DNA of 64,000 nucleotides from positions 42,885,957 through 42,949,956 of the forward strand of contig ML682005.1 of NCBI GenBank assembly GCA_007922195.1. The letters run 5' to 3'. Numbering within the stretch: position 1 is the stretch's first letter; every line of letters starts with the position of its first letter. The DNA comes from Podocnemis expansa (taxonomy: Eukaryota > Chordata > Testudines > Podocnemididae). Made by a program: the position numbers and the translations under genes. This document shows, piece by piece, positions 22,871 to 36,592 of this stretch. Under the pieces are notes generated by a model. It was not told the origin of the DNA, ran no database searches, and worked only from the letters and a program-made list of their open reading frames with translations.

Positions 22871-25800
22871 ATGAGCCTGGGATGAAGATCTGAGATGGGG
22901 AAATGGATAAGAACAAATTTGAATAGCACAAGGACAGGCTGGGAGCAACAAGGTGAAAGAGGTCATCATGCTTGGGGAAGAAATGGGCAGAAGAGTTTGT
23001 GCTCACAAGTGCACAATCTCCTCCATTGCTTGGAATGGAGCTCAAGAGTCCTGAGTAACTCAGGGAGAAAAATGGAAATTCCTTTTTGCAAAATATTGCC
23101 ATTTGTTTTTTATTCCAAAGCAGAAGAAACACAAGTTTCAAATATTCTGCAAAAAGGAATTTTACAAAAAAAAAATCCACCCAGCCAGCTGCCTGGTTCC
23201 CTGGCAGGCAGGCCAGCTGCTCAGATGTGCCAGTTTTCTGGCTGCCTGCCTCGGGAACAACATTAACGCTACCATTCCCTATCTTTAGAGTGCTTGACTT
23301 TGAAGCTGTAATTGCATTTTTTAAGTGTGTGTGTGTGTTGTGCCCATACATGTGTATAACATATATTTGCACACTGATATGAAGACAGTGATATAATGTG
23401 TAGGTCTATGTGTACATATGATTATAACTACCATTTTAACCAATAAAGCATTCCTGATTTTTATTAATAAATGTTTATCAATAAACACCAAAAACCCACT
23501 AAAATGGTTACCTGGATATAAACTAGATTCTAAAGGCTTGTCAGCGTGGGAACAATAATGTGGACTAACAAGAGGCAGGGATATTTTCAAAGCACAGTAA
23601 CTTGATGCACATTAGTTAGTCCATGTTAACCCTGTTGGTGCACACTAAAGTGTGCTTTAACATTTCACTATTTGAAACAGTACTATATTAAAACACACAA
23701 AGGAACTTTACAAAGAGATTGTCTATTACAGCACATGCTATTTTAGTGAGTAAGGTATGTAAGATACATTATTCATTACAATATATAAAAAGAGCCCTAA
23801 ACACTCCTAATTGTTTTTGGACATCTACGTAAAACTCAAAAATTGCTGGGGGGTGGGGAGGACCAGTAGCCTTAATTATAATAGATTATCATTCCAAAGA
23901 TTTTTTTATGATGATTTTAGGATACAGCATTATTTTAGAAACCATGTTAGTAATGCTACAAATACTGAACATAGCTGTCTGTATTGTCATCTGCTTATTA
24001 ATCAGCATTCTCCAAATATACTGAGCAGATAGCATGGCAGTCATCAAATCTGTCATTATTCTGAAAAATTATTCTCTAAGTACTAGCAAGGCTGCACAGC
24101 CAGTATTCTGTAGACTGGTTCTTAAATTTCCATTTTTGTCAAATCAATCTTTTGGCAATAGGGAATGACCTTTAAAAGAAATGTTTATACTGCAATTAGC
24201 TCTAATAATGACATCAGTAATGACAGACCTGCTTTAGCCAATGCGGTGAACAGACTACTCACAGTAAGAAAAAGGTAGTTCCGTTGCTGTTTCTGCATCC
24301 CAATCCTGACTAAAATGTTATCGTCTAAGTTACAGCTGTCTGGATATTGTCACTATGTTCCCCAGGATTCTGGCTATGGTTAGATGTTAATTGGTCCATT
24401 TCCAGCACTCCTGGCTCCAGTAAGATTTATTTTAACAGCAGCTTCACTACTATTTTTTTTTTCCAATCATGGAAACATCCCACTTGCAATGACAACTTAA
24501 CCATACTGAGAAAGACAGGCAGTAAAAGCTGACATTCCAAAAGGAAATTGGTTGGGCAAGAATTCTTGAGGCAGGTGGTGGTAATTTTGGATATATTTAA
24601 ATCTCAAAATGGACTGGACGCTCCCCATCTCAGGGAAAGTAAAGAACATATTGCTTCACAATTCTGGCTGTGCCCTTTATAGACTGCATATGTATCTAAA
24701 GGTAGTATATAACAGTGCCACAAGAGTACTGCTACCTACATTTCCTGGCTTCTCAACTCATATTTAAAAATGGCTATTTTAGTAGCATATTATTTAGTAG
24801 ACATGTGGAACAGGGTGTAAATATTTAAATAGGCTTCCACTCCTTGGCTTCTCTGCTAGATTGCCAACAACTGAAGCTTAGTTTTGGTTTTTGTAAGTCA
24901 GAGACTATCCAGCAGAATCTGAGCTGAAATCACCAATTCATTGCATGTTAGCCAATGAATGGTTACAATCACAAGATTCTGCAGACCTGAGATAACTTTG
25001 AACCAAAATTAGGCAAATAAGCTATAACATAAGGAAATACATTTAATATCTTTTTCTTATCGTAAATCATCTGTGATTATGCCAGTTATCTTAGACTTAC
25101 TCAAAATTATTTCCAGCTCTTCTCTGTGTCCTCCACCTTGCAAAATTCTGTTAATCATTCTTGTCTAGAATGATTACAAATATTGTTATATATTTATTTA
25201 ATTCTATATTTGAAACTGAAGTGCTGTGGCTTAGTTTTGATTGGACACACAGATCCCAGGGTTTGCCTCATGTTTGGGGTAATGGCGCTGTTAGCTTAAA
25301 ATCTTGTGATGCAAATACTCCTGTTGTTAAAATCCAAACTGGATTTCGTTGACTACATGCCAGTATTCATTTAAAATGAATTATTTCTGTGAACATTCCT
25401 GCCACAAATCTCATTAGTTATAGTATGAATTCTCAGCCTAGAGGTCAAATCCATCCTCTCTATCTTTATGGCTAGATGTTTTCCCTTGAAACATGGGTTT
25501 GCTGCATGGAAAAGATTGCTAGAATATTGATGGAGAAACAAACATAACCAAAGAGTATCCATTAAAAATTTTTAAACAAATATTTGCAGAAGATTTTCTG
25601 CAGTGTTTGTCCAGCTTTTATTTGAACCAGTGACCTAGTGGGAAATGCTTCAGGCCAGTTGGGACGTGAAACCATTTATATCATTGTTTTTGTACTAATA
25701 ACCTTGTGGATTTATTACTTTCAGAGCATTTTATTGTTGGTTGTTCGCTACCTGGGGCTTTTTGAACTCATTATGGTTGTTACTGTTGTATATTCCTATA

Positions 25801-27994
25801 TGAGAAAAGCAGTCTTTGATATTCTTGTAGTATTTCCCAGACTGCTCTATTTCCTATATTTCACAATTTGTTAAAAACGATATAATAATAATAGTCTACA
25901 AACTTTATTATAATTTTGTATGAATATCAATCTTTTTATATTTGAAAGTGCACCAAAAATACTAATAATTTGTATTGGATGCTTTTGGTCTTTCTGTCAC
26001 AAAAAGACACCTTCATTTGCATATGCATTTTCCTTTAATACTATCTGCACAAATAGAACCTCAGACACTGCAGTAACCAAGGAGGTCTGGAGTCGTACCA
26101 GAGGTTTAATGTTTCTGCTTTTACACATTTTTTTAAAAACTTTTATACTGTGGGAATACTTTCCCCCATTCTTAAAAAGATCAGGTGCCCTTGAAGGAAT
26201 CGAGTTACTGAAACAATGAGGGAACTCTGAACTGAGAAGTGGCTCATCATTAGTTAGCTCATGCTCTTGTGACTATTGATAGCTGGACTAATTTGGGGAG
26301 GGAAGAGTTAGAAGGGCCTTGGGGGGGGGGTATGTTACTGAAAGTTAATAGGACCGCTCCTGGGATAAGATGCTTCTCAGTGTAACTTTAACAGAATCTT
26401 GTCCGCCACCTTCCCCAGAACCCAATAAATAAATAAGCAACGGTCTGAATTTTCACCTAAAAGTTGAATTTTACCTAAAACAATAATTTCTGAATTTTAA
26501 AAGCTTTGTATATCTTTCCAAGAATTACTCATAGTCATCATCATTATCTGCACTTCTGTGTTGTGTCTGGCCTTAGAAATGGCAAAGCAGGCAATCATTT
26601 GAAAATACCTTTTTGTTCAGAAACCTTTTTAACTCAGTTATGCAGCCCCATGTATATATATCACAAACAGCTTGGATAAGCATCCCAGTAATCATTGAAT
26701 TTTTTTTTTTTGGATGGTTACTCAGACTAATGCTCATTTTCTACTGTGGTTGACCGAGTCCCTGTAATACCTGAAAATGATCATTGTGAAGGAGTTAATA
26801 ACTGTAATATTTTTAAAAAGCAGGAGATCTGCTTCTCTAAAGACCAGATTTTTCCAAAAAGGAAGTCGAGTATACCTAAAAAAATGCAAACTTTTGCTAA
26901 CATCCACCTTTCTGTCTATATGTAGTAACTGAATGTGTGAAATGGGCAGACGTATAATTATCAATCAGGTGTGCAACATGCCATTAGTCCATAAAGCTGG
27001 TGGAGTTTTTAATGTTAAAATATTTTGGCACAATTAGGCATCTACATCTACATTTTTGGAGGAAGAGGCATGTCACTGAGAAAACATTTTTTCCCTCCTC
27101 ACCCCCATCTCCTTGCCAAGAGCATTTGGCAGCAAACTTATGCAATAAACAACCTCCAATATTCTCTAAGTCCTCTACTGAAATCTCAGACCAAAACCGG
27201 GGGAATGAGGGAGTGGTGGAAAGAATGATAGACTTTTGCCAAGGCAGGGCTTCGTAGAGGATTTCAGCAGAGACATTATAGACCTGAATGTTTTATTTAT
27301 TTGTTTTCTCAAAAGAAATTGTTGGGGATATTTTTGAGACAAAGCATTTATTTTGTTTCTACTAAAACACATGGTTAAGAGGGCCATTTATTTTATACAG
27401 ACTTGCATAAAGCTTTCCATAACAAGTAGAAGTTGATTCTCACCTTGGGACTTGTTAGACACTGGTTTAGCAGGCTTATTTTGGGGCTCATGACATGAAT
27501 AAGAAAGCAATGATATTTCCAGGAGGGATAATTACAGGAACATTCCTGCTTTACATATTGCTTTTCAGACTGACTCAGCCTTAAATACTTGGCCTATATT
27601 CTGACACCAAAACTTTTAACATTTACTAAGGACTCCACAAGTTGCTTAACATTCTCCTGTAGAAATTGTCATTGTGTTAGCTGTTTTGCGTTTGCATTGA
27701 TACTGCAATGTCCAAGCAAGCTGCATTAACCTCTGTCTTTCTTAAAATTTGGGGTCCTGATCTTAGAGTAGGTTGCAGGACTATTGTAGAGGTGTTGCAA
27801 GAGCAGCGGCCACCTCTGAAGGCAGTGCCACCACCACCACCAGCAGGGATGTAAGGGTGGCATTGGAGGGGGTGGCTGTTGTTGTCACAGTCTGAAATAA
27901 CTTCAGTGTGGATCCCAGTGAAAATGTTTGAGAACCCTTACTAGATACAGGTCAAGAGTAAAAACCATCCTGATCTCTTCTCCGTGCCAACCTG
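22871..27994. other. Unassigned AT-rich DNA, about 5 kb
   Basis: No gene or clear transposon. Minor items: a short (GT)n near 23325-23340 and a T-run at 26701-26711. The 172-aa minus frame at 22854-23372 and the 99-aa frame at 25920-26219 show no domain. Confidence 0.5.
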
Positions 27995-28548
27995 TAAAAC
28001 CGGAACTAGAAGATTTGGTGTCCAGGACAAGCAACCCCAAAGATGCCCCCCCGCCCGGGTGCTGATCTGGCAGCAGCGCAGAGCTGGATCTGGATCTGGC
28101 CCCAGCTGCCAGTGCTAGATCAGGAGCCACTGATGTCCTCCCCCCACAGGGCCTCCCTCCGCACCAGCAGGCCAATGCTGAGAGGGCAACTGGGGTCAAG
28201 GCCAGCCGCAGCCCGGCTGGTCAGTCCTGGGAGGAGGCAGAGCTGACTGCTGCACGTGGTGTGGCTTTTGGTGCAGCTTTGGGCCATAATGGAGTTGTAC
28301 CACTCGCATGGCAGTCAGTTCTGCCACCCCCAGCCAGCCCTGGGAGGGGGAGTGGCCGGCCCAGGGGCGGGATGAGGCTGGGAGAGCTGGCCTGTGGGAG
28401 AGCTGGCAGATCGGAGTGGGAACTCAGAAGCCAGCTGGCTCCCCTCCAGTGCTGGGGGCAGGGCGGAGGTGCCCAGGCTCCAGTGGTGCCCTCTAAAATG
28501 GGGCGCCTGGGGCTTTGCTCCAGTTGCCTTGCCCTAGTTACTGCCCTG
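27995..28548. mobile_element. Probable GC-rich hAT-like element
   Basis: A sharply bounded GC-rich block. The right end reads CTAGTTACTGCCCTG; the left end, decayed, contains GGAACTAG at the matching position. Flanks CCAACCTG (27987-27994) and CTAGCCTG (28549-28556) agree at 6/8, with two transitions. Frames of 112-129 aa inside are compositional. Confidence 0.45.
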
Positions 28549-28556
28549 CTAGCCTG

Positions 28557-31320
28557 CACTGAATCCCCCTCTCTCTACCTGCTCACCTACAGAATGCAAC
28601 TCAAACTTCAACCAGTAATCTATGCAGTAGAGGTATTTAAGGATATTTAATCTAAATCCCAATCCTCTTGAAAGGGCACATCTAGCTGTTGCAGAATTGC
28701 TGAAGAATCCTTGAAAAATTATTTTGGTAATTGTGTTTGTTTGCCTCTTTTAAAAGAAAGGGGGGGAAAGGGAAGAAGAAGAAGTGTGAGGGAATTGCAT
28801 TGCAAAGCTCACATGAATGCTACATGGAAGTTGCTAAACCAGGTGTTCAGGGACTGTCTCTGTAAGGCGCTGAGTGCCTCCTGTGAAGTGCCTTTAACTC
28901 CTATTGACTACTTGAAGACCCTCCAGCACCATGGAGGAGGTACATGACACCTTGAATGATTAGGCGTAGGTAGGTTTTTTTGCCAGTAATAATTTGGCTA
29001 TGCTGTACATTCCTTTACATTACAGGGTGTCAACAAGGCATTGGCTCCAATAACTGCAGTTACACTAGGTACAGAAATAAAACTGGAGTTTTACAAATTC
29101 TATTAAAAAAATAAAATCTGGAAAGTGTGGCTTACATGAATCTATGCGTTTGTTCTGGCTATGGTTGTGACCCTTTTGTATTCACTCTCATAGACTTCTT
29201 CACTAAACAAGTTTAGAAGCAGAAATGTTTGCAAGAACAGCAGACAGTAGGCAAAACTCACAGGAAGGAAAGCGGGGGCTTGCTAAGTGTCAGAGCAGCT
29301 GTGGAAGAATGGGTTCTCCATGAAATGACCCTTCACTTACCGAGGATTCTCTGGGATTTGTTATGCTTGTAGGCAGGCTCTGTGGTCTGTTCCACAGACG
29401 AGAGAAAACAGGAGGCCTGATCTCTATGCATGTGTCTAATGCATGTGTGCAGACAATGGAAACAGCAAAGAGGAAGACACCCAGAAACTTCCTTCACCAG
29501 AGCTTTCACTGATGGGTTTTCTCCTTTGTGAGGGAATGATCTGGTCAGTGTTTGGATTGTGATGCTATTATCTGCCAGCCCCAAATTTGTATTAGCTGTC
29601 TTTACTTCTCCATGTCTGCAGCCAGCCTGCATGATGCACTTAGCAAGGCGCTATACCACTTCTCAGGGTGATGAACCACTGCCAAAATGCTTTCCAGAAT
29701 GTCTCATAATCTATGTCTGCCTCCTTTTTTCCAAAATGTGACTGACTTACTTCACAACAGCTGGAACAGTTCATCATCCAAAATAAGATTCAGGCCTTGT
29801 CACTAGCATTTAATTTTATTGAGTTGGCAGGCTGAGAGCACTTTACACATGGGCTCAGAAAGGCCAAACATGTTCTTTCACAATACATTATAAGTGAATT
29901 CATAGTGTGGCACATCTTAGTGCAGGAGCTAAGAGTCATAGGATATCCAGCCAAAGTCCAGTTCAACAAACTGACTAGTAGGGCACCAGTGTAGAAGCAG
30001 CTACATGAGTCTGGCAGAGGCACAACTCTGTAATGGGGATAATCCCCCTGAGCCTAGGCAAGCTGATGAGAGTTGAGTCCAAGATCTTCCTATGGTGTAG
30101 GTGTACCTACCCTAAGTTCAGGTTTGGCTTGCAGCTACAGCACAGTTGGTTTCAGCCAGGTTTGGAATCTTGTCAGATAATTTCAATCCACCTTATGCTG
30201 CTGCTGCTGTGTGTGTAGTGTGTGTATGCATATATATGGGGACATTTATACACAATGATGCTAAAGTATAGTCAACTTGTTTGGACTACACTTGCGGCTC
30301 AGTATTTAAAATGTTCAAAAGACTGAATAACGAAGCTTAGTCAATGTATTGTCTAAAGACAAAGAAGTAAAATATTAAAAGGGAGGTCTGTACACTATTC
30401 CCTTTAGAAAGCTGTTTCTCATAGATTACAATACAGGTTACAGAGAGAGAGTGCTCTAAAGAATGCCTCCAAAATTAATTATATTTGTATCATAGCTGTT
30501 CACCAACTAGAAGTACTCCATATGTCAGCCAAGACTAAAATTTACCAATCAGGTTTTTTACTTGTTTGTGTCACCACGCTGTTTTGAGTACTATATTCCA
30601 AACCAGTTGCCTGTGAAGGTACCGCCCAGCTTGTACCAGTGTAGAACAGTCATGTGTCTTATGTTTGACAAGTTTCATATTTGCTACTGCCAAAGCTGAC
30701 TTCAGCTTTGCAGGGTACTATGGGATATGCATCTTGACATGAGTGAACAGCTTTGTGAGAAAGACGTAATATAATTTGGTTAACATAACTGCCCACATGC
30801 TGGGTATAATAAATATTAATGTAGTGTGCACTACACTTAACGTAGATATACTGAATAACAGCATAAACACTCACCAAGTTATGTATAGCTAAAAATTCCA
30901 GCATGAACACTTGTAAATACATATTCATGGAAAATTTTGATTCTTTCTTTCTGAAAACATACTTATGAACAAAAACTAACTTATAAATAAAATGGATGTC
31001 ACATATACCATCAAAGCAAATTGTCAGGTTTTAGAACAATACACGTTCCCACACATTTTTTGCACTGCTTGCCCAGGTCTAGCCCATGCCAGCTTAGATG
31101 GGTTCTGCTTTGCTTTCATATCAACCTTTGCTGTTAGAAGCATATGACCGCAAATAGATGTCAGTGGGCAAGAGATGTACCACTAGTAAAATACCTACTC
31201 CTACTCCCTGTACAGTGTTTGAACAACTCTTAGGTTTGCAGGCATTCATAGATTTGAATCTGCTAATTACTAAATTATAATTTTACCTGATTAAATTAAT
31301 AAAACAGGGTCAAAAATAAC
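28557..31320. other. Unassigned DNA
   Basis: No exon or transposon that I can bound. A short CTG/GT run lies near 30198-30225. Confidence 0.5.
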
Positions 31321-31444
31321 AGTCCTGTGGAACGTTAAAGACTAACACATTTCTTTAGGCATAAGATATTGTGTGCTCCAACCCACTTCATCAGATACAT
31401 GAAGTGGAAACTACAGTTGAGAAGTATACATGCCAGGATGAAGG
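31321..31444 (+). mobile_element. SINE arm, left of the DIRS element
   Basis: GTCCTGTGGAACGTTAAAGA, AACCCACTTCATCAGATACA and GAAGTGGAAACTACAGTTGA match, in inverted orientation, the SINE at 36930-37195. Similarity stops at CCAGGATGAAGGA, and the continuation (GAAGCAATACAGTG) reappears at 36788, on the far side of the DIRS element. Confidence 0.75.
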
Positions 31445-31640
31445 ACAGTGGATTACTCACCAGTAACCGTCCTTCTTTGAGATGGGCTGTTCGGATCCAT
31501 TCAGTAATAGGTGTCTCCATGCCAGAGCACTGGATTGGTTGGAAAACTTTTGTCCTAGCCTGTCAGGAGAGGGCAGGCGGCCACCGCCCCCCACGCCACC
31601 CAGTGGCTATGTATGTGGCCGCCTCCCAACCCCTCCCCAG
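31445..31640. repeat. DIRS left inverted terminal repeat
   Basis: Shares long blocks with the reverse complement of the right repeat: CATTCAGTAATAGGTGTCTC, then AAAACTTTTGTCCTAGCCTG, then the GGGCAGGCGGCCACCGCCCC segment and CAACCCCTCCCCAG. Differences are mostly single transitions. Confidence 0.85.
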
Positions 31641-31688
31641 TTCCTTGGAGTTGCCAACTCCACATGCAGGGATGGAGGGGAGGGACCT

Positions 31689-31775
31689 GAATGGATCTGA
31701 GCAGCCCATCTCGAAGAAGGACAATTACTGGTGAGTAACCCACCGTTCTTCTTCGAGCACTGTTTGGATGCATTC
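31689..31775. repeat. DIRS internal complementary region
   Basis: The first part (31689-31744) is the reverse complement of the outer left terminus (31445-31503; shared words GGTGAGTAA, AGCAGCCCATCT). The second part (about 31745-31775: TTCTTCTTCGAGCACTG, GATGCATTCAGTAATA) is the reverse complement of the outer right terminus. This is the arrangement established for DIRS-1, where the region templates completion of the circle. It lies next to the 3' terminal repeat relative to gag, as expected. Confidence 0.8.
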
Positions 31776-31799
31776 AGTAATAGGTGACTACTAGCCATG

Positions 31800-34600
31800 C
31801 TGACGGACGGTGGGTGGAGTTGGCTCTTCTGCCTACAGCACAGCAAATCACCCCAGAGGGAAGAAGCCCACTGAACAAGGTTCTAACAGGAGCCAAGAGG
31901 CCAACTAGGCTCTTGGCCTGGCAAAGGAGAACCATCAACTCTGGGGCCAACCCAAAGCAGGGGGTTGGTCCAATCCAGACGAGGCAAGAGTGTGTGGGCT
32001 GAACGGACTAACGTCACCTTAAAGGAAAGTTGAATCAGCGCAACATGACTAACATGGAGGAAATGCATTAATTGCTGTACCTAGGGGTATAGCATAAGGT
32101 ATGAAGGACAGAGGGTAAAAAAAAAAAAAAAAAAAAACTGGCCATAGGGGACCTCCAGCACGAACTTACAAGAGAAGTGCCAGAAGCCAAGTGGTTATGG
32201 GCCTAGCCATGATGACTGCGGCCTACGCAGATAGCCATAGAAGGGATGAACGTTATCCCTTTAACTGGCCACAGACGGGGCCTTAAGGTACATGGCTGAA
32301 GGGTGTAAGAATTAAAGTACATAGCAGCACAAGGGAATAAGGACTACTGAATGTAATCAAGAAGGGTCTAGAAGAAGACACTTCATACTAGCACGATGAA
32401 GACAGAAAGCCAAAGGTGGTGCGATGAGTAGCACCTCGCATGCTGGGCCAAAGGTCCCTAGTTTAAGCGCACAAAGCGCAAACTTCCAGCTGTGTATAGT
32501 GTAAGAACCCGGAGGATTACCGCTGGAAGGGCAGTTCAGATCACTAGCACCTATAAGCCGGCATGGTGGCCTTAGGCGGTGCTTTTGGCTTGGTACCTAT
32601 AAGTACCTTGGTAAGCATGAGGGCTCATGGAGAGAGCTGGCCTATTGGGCTTTACATTCTCTTCAGGATTCCAGCACCTGGAAGACTGCCCGGAGGACAA
32701 GGGCTGTGTGAAGGATGAGAGAAGGAAAGGCAGGAAACAAATGCAATGCCACTGCTTGGCCACCTAGTCGAGGTGGCCAGAGGTCTTGTGGAGTTCGAAT
32801 ATCAGGAATAAGATTTGCGCGCCTAGGGCACCGCCAGATATGATATTGTCTCAACTCACTGCACCTACGTGTGCACCAGAGATAGGGACACGTTAAGGCA
32901 GAACTATCCCAAAAGATATAGGTTACAGGAGGAGGAGTGGTCTCTTCCCGACCACCTGGGGAATGAAGCTACTCTCGGAGTGTTAACTGCAGGATTACCC
33001 TGGGTTTTAGAGAAACCAATCAAGGTGGATTAATGCCATCCTGGGAAATGTTCCGGGTGGCATTCCCCATGGAGGATACAGGCCTCTGAATTTCCGAGCC
33101 CATCGGAAAATGGGTTTTCTCTTACACCTCTTCCTTCTCTCTCTCTCTTTTTTTTTTTTTGATCCCTCAAGAGAGTGAAAGAAGGAAAACAGCCTTGGTA
33201 ATTGCCATGTCAAGCATCATATGGAGATAACCCAACAGTTTTGGGCCTCAGGTCCCCAAACAAGGTGTAGCGAATTGCCAGACACCCAGGGAGCAGTGCC
33301 CCAGGCCAAAGTATGAACGATTGATGAAGTGAGGTAGCTAGGGTGAGACGTGTATGAATACCCTGGTAGGGGAGCCTCCATGCGTGGAATGCAATATTGC
33401 ACATGGGGCTTGTTAGGGGACTGATGCAGCAGTAGCTGGACGTTAGCACGGGAGGCCCAAAATGGGTTCTTCCCCACTGCTGTTGGCCTGCTTTGGGGGA
33501 GAGACATTGCCTCCTCCCCCATGAGCTCCTTGATCTGGTAGATTCCAGGTCAGATGAACTTAAATTGTTGCTTCCAGGGTGAAGGGGGGGTTTCACCACC
33601 GCTTTCTTGGTAGGGTGGGCCTAAGATAGGGATTCCCATAACAGGACATCCTGATAATAACTGAGAGTGCCCGAAGAAGGAGAGGAGGCTGTTACATATC
33701 ATAAGCTTTCTTTCATTTAGGGAAAGGGATAGGGCAGCAGGAGTTGGACAGCTCTGCCTTGGCCTTCCCTGGAGCATAGGACCCCTTATGATAAAAAGCA
33801 AATCGCGTTCCCACCTGATGAGTAGGGTGGTGGAGGGTCACTTCTACTGTAGAGGTGTCTGAGAACCCAGCAAGGCTGACCTAACCAGCGTGCTGACCGG
33901 TATGTTAGAAAGGGGACCTACCCCATCCGAGAAACGAGACTGGGTCCTACCTGATGTAGGGCAGCTGGGTAGGCGGGAAGGGTTCCACATGTCCGGATAA
34001 GCACCTGTGTCTGTGCGTACCGGAGCATCTGCCGTCATGGCTGGACCTACTATAAGATGCACTTCTCGGGCTTGGCAAGGCCCGTCTTTCCACATATGAG
34101 TGCAGGAGTTGCCGGTCGAAGGGTACCTGGGGGGGGGGCTTTGTTCCCTTCTCCAATAAGAGCCCAAAAGTAGCAACTGCTAAGAGATGTCTGGGTGTTG
34201 GGCCTCAGGTGGATGTCTCGATGGCTGAGAGGGACTTGGGTTACGCGGCCCCTGTCTCCTCCGAGACCAGAGGGTAGGGCCAAGGATTGGCTCACACCTG
34301 TTCACAAATTCGAGACAGGGTTGGTCCTGATAAGTTCTCCGTTCCTCCTTCACGGAAGGGGGAAAGAGGTATCAGCTGCCCACTCCGATGGTGCACTCAA
34401 GTCATGTCGTGTCCCGGATGTTATGGGAATGGGGTGGCAGCCAATTGGGGCAGGCACCTTCCTTGCAGGTGAGAAAGGGAGAAAGAGGCTCCAAAACACC
34501 CTAGAGATGGGCTGATGGCGGTGGGGAGGGGGGAATTTAAGTTTCTGCCCCCAGGGTCATGCAAGAAAGTGGGGGAAAAGAAGGGCATCTCGTCGCCCCA
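31800..34600. other. DIRS interior without recognisable pol
   Basis: This is where RT-RNase H and tyrosine recombinase would lie downstream of gag. Minus frames of up to 129 aa (for example 33210-33599) show no RT box or recombinase R...HxxR...Y pattern that I can see. Includes a run of at least 19 A starting at 32119 and a T-rich tract at 33144-33160. Confidence 0.5.
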
Positions 34601-36545
34601 TAAAGTTTATGAGGGGGAAAAAGTCCCCAATGGGAGGAGGCCGAGGTATTTGACCTCTCCCCTAGGGTCCCGCGTGGTGCCCACCACAGTTAGGGTCTCA
34701 GGAAGAAACAAGATGTCCCCCCTGAAAGGCAGGTCAAGCACCGCCTGCTGCGCAGTGGGTGGCACCCTGGCTTCCCTGAGCCAGGCCACTCGGCAGATAG
34801 TCACAGCCGAGGCCATAGTGTGGGCAGCTGTATCCATCACATCTTTGGCCGAGTCGGTTCTGAGAAATTATTCTACCCTCCTCTAGGAATGCATTGTACT
34901 CCTCTTTGGCCTCTGATGGGAGCAAGCTTTGAAATTTTGCGACCAACTCCTACACGTCCAGCAAATACCTGCTGGTTAGGGCCTGATTATTCGCCACCCA
35001 TAGTTGGAAGGCTGAGGAGGAGTAGACTTTACGGCCCGGGAGGTCCAGTTCCTTGGCTTCCCTAGAAGCCGGGAGGGGGTTGCTAGAAAGCTCACCTGGG
35101 CCTAGCGCCATTTGCACCACGTCCCTAGGAGGGACCAGGTGATCGGTGAGGGAAGGGTAGTCTGACTCGGGAACCCGATACTTAAAGCTCACTGTGCCTG
35201 AGACTGGAGCAGTAGAGCTTGGACTCTGCCACCATGAAGATGTTAGGTCCCAAATGCTTGGGTGGAGCGGAACTGTCAGTGGCTCTGCCGAGGCAAAGGC
35301 TGGCCTGAGCAGGGTGTCTGGAGGGGGACCGAAGGGCTGGACCACCATCCCTAAATGGGCCGTAGCACGGCACAACAAATCAAAGTGTGCCGATGCCTGT
35401 ATAGGAGCCTGGTGCCAGGGACAGGGCAGTACCGGTCGTTCGTCACAGAGGAGAAGGGGTTTCCCTTGGGGACCATTCTTGGAGATGAAAGTGGAAGGGC
35501 AACAGCACTGAGGTGAGGCGCCAAGGTCACTTGGAGCCCCTCGATGGGCCTTCCTCCAGGCTTGAGGCGGGAGAAGGACTTCGTGATTCCAAGGGGGGTA
35601 CCGGCAACGGCAAAGTAATATGTTGCCAGGGGGTGGTCCTATGGTACCGGGGCCCAATGGAGTGGAAGATGGGGGACTTTGTGGTGAGGGGGAGCGACAG
35701 CGCCCATGTTGGACACAGGCCTTGGAAATAAAGGCCGTCTTGCCCCTTATAGCCGGGAACGGGGAAGGTGGTGTGGGTAGCAGGAGGAGTGCCCGAGCAG
35801 CCTCGACTGTCTCCGGAGTTGTCGGCACCAGGAGCAACTCTGAGCAGGCCCAAGGTAAGTCTTTACCCAGGGAAAGGGGGCTGCCTGGCTGAGAAGATTC
35901 TTGCCCCATCGATACCGGGCTCTACCGAGCCTGCAGTGCCAAAGATGACTGTGGCCAGTGCCGGAGTGAACCCTGCACTGATGGCACCGGGCTGTGGTGG
36001 GCCTGCGGTGCTGGAGGTGAAAGTGATCGGCGCTGGGGCAAGCCTTGTACTGGCAGTACCAGACTGTGCCAGGGTTGCAGTGCCAGGCACAACCTTGAGC
36101 AATGCCAAGGCACCAGGGCGCTGGGTTGGCCCCGGGGTGCCGGGGTCAGCACCAAGGTTGTCCTGCGATGGCCACCAGTGGCATGGTGCCGTGTCGGCTC
36201 CGGTACCAAGCTAGGTCTCGGCACCGGGTGGGAACTCGAAGCCTCAGGTGGAGAGTGCCGAGCCTGTTCAGAGGCTAGGGCACGGTGCCTTTGTTCCCTC
36301 TCCTTGATTGTCTGAGGTTTGAAGGACAGACACAGGGAACAGGCTGAGAGCAATTGGTCTTTGTCTAGGCACCTGAGGCACTTCCTGTGGGGATCATCCC
36401 GAGGGAAGGCCTTGCCGCACTTGGAGCAGGGTTTGAACCCTGGCATGTTAGGCAGTGGTCTTTGATGTTCCAGCCCGACGGTGGAAGACTCCTGTGGTGG
36501 AACTACATCCATGAAAAGGTTCTCCCAGTCGGGTGAAAAGCTCAT
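34600..36545 (-). pseudogene. DIRS gag-like ORF, frame-broken
   Basis: The first open segment (35922-36668) has a likely start at Met42 (about 36545), since upstream codons lie in the terminal repeat. It carries a Cys/His cluster near residues 81-113 (CSKCGKAF, DDPHRKCLRC, SACSLC) followed by a basic KEREQR stretch, a pattern known from DIRS gag. A Pro/Ser/Ala-rich region follows. A second segment in another frame (34950-35909, 319 aa) continues with the DLPGRKVYSSSAFQLWVAN motif, and a third (about 34607-34946) has FQSLLPSEAKEEYNAFLEEG and WLREARVPPTAQQAVLDLPF, resembling the gag C-terminal helical region. At least two frame changes separate them. Structural nucleoprotein by family; non-functional here. 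Confidence 0.7.
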
Positions 36546-36592
36546 AGAAGGAGGACAGGCTGCTTGTGTTTGCAAGGAGCGGATGTTCCAGA

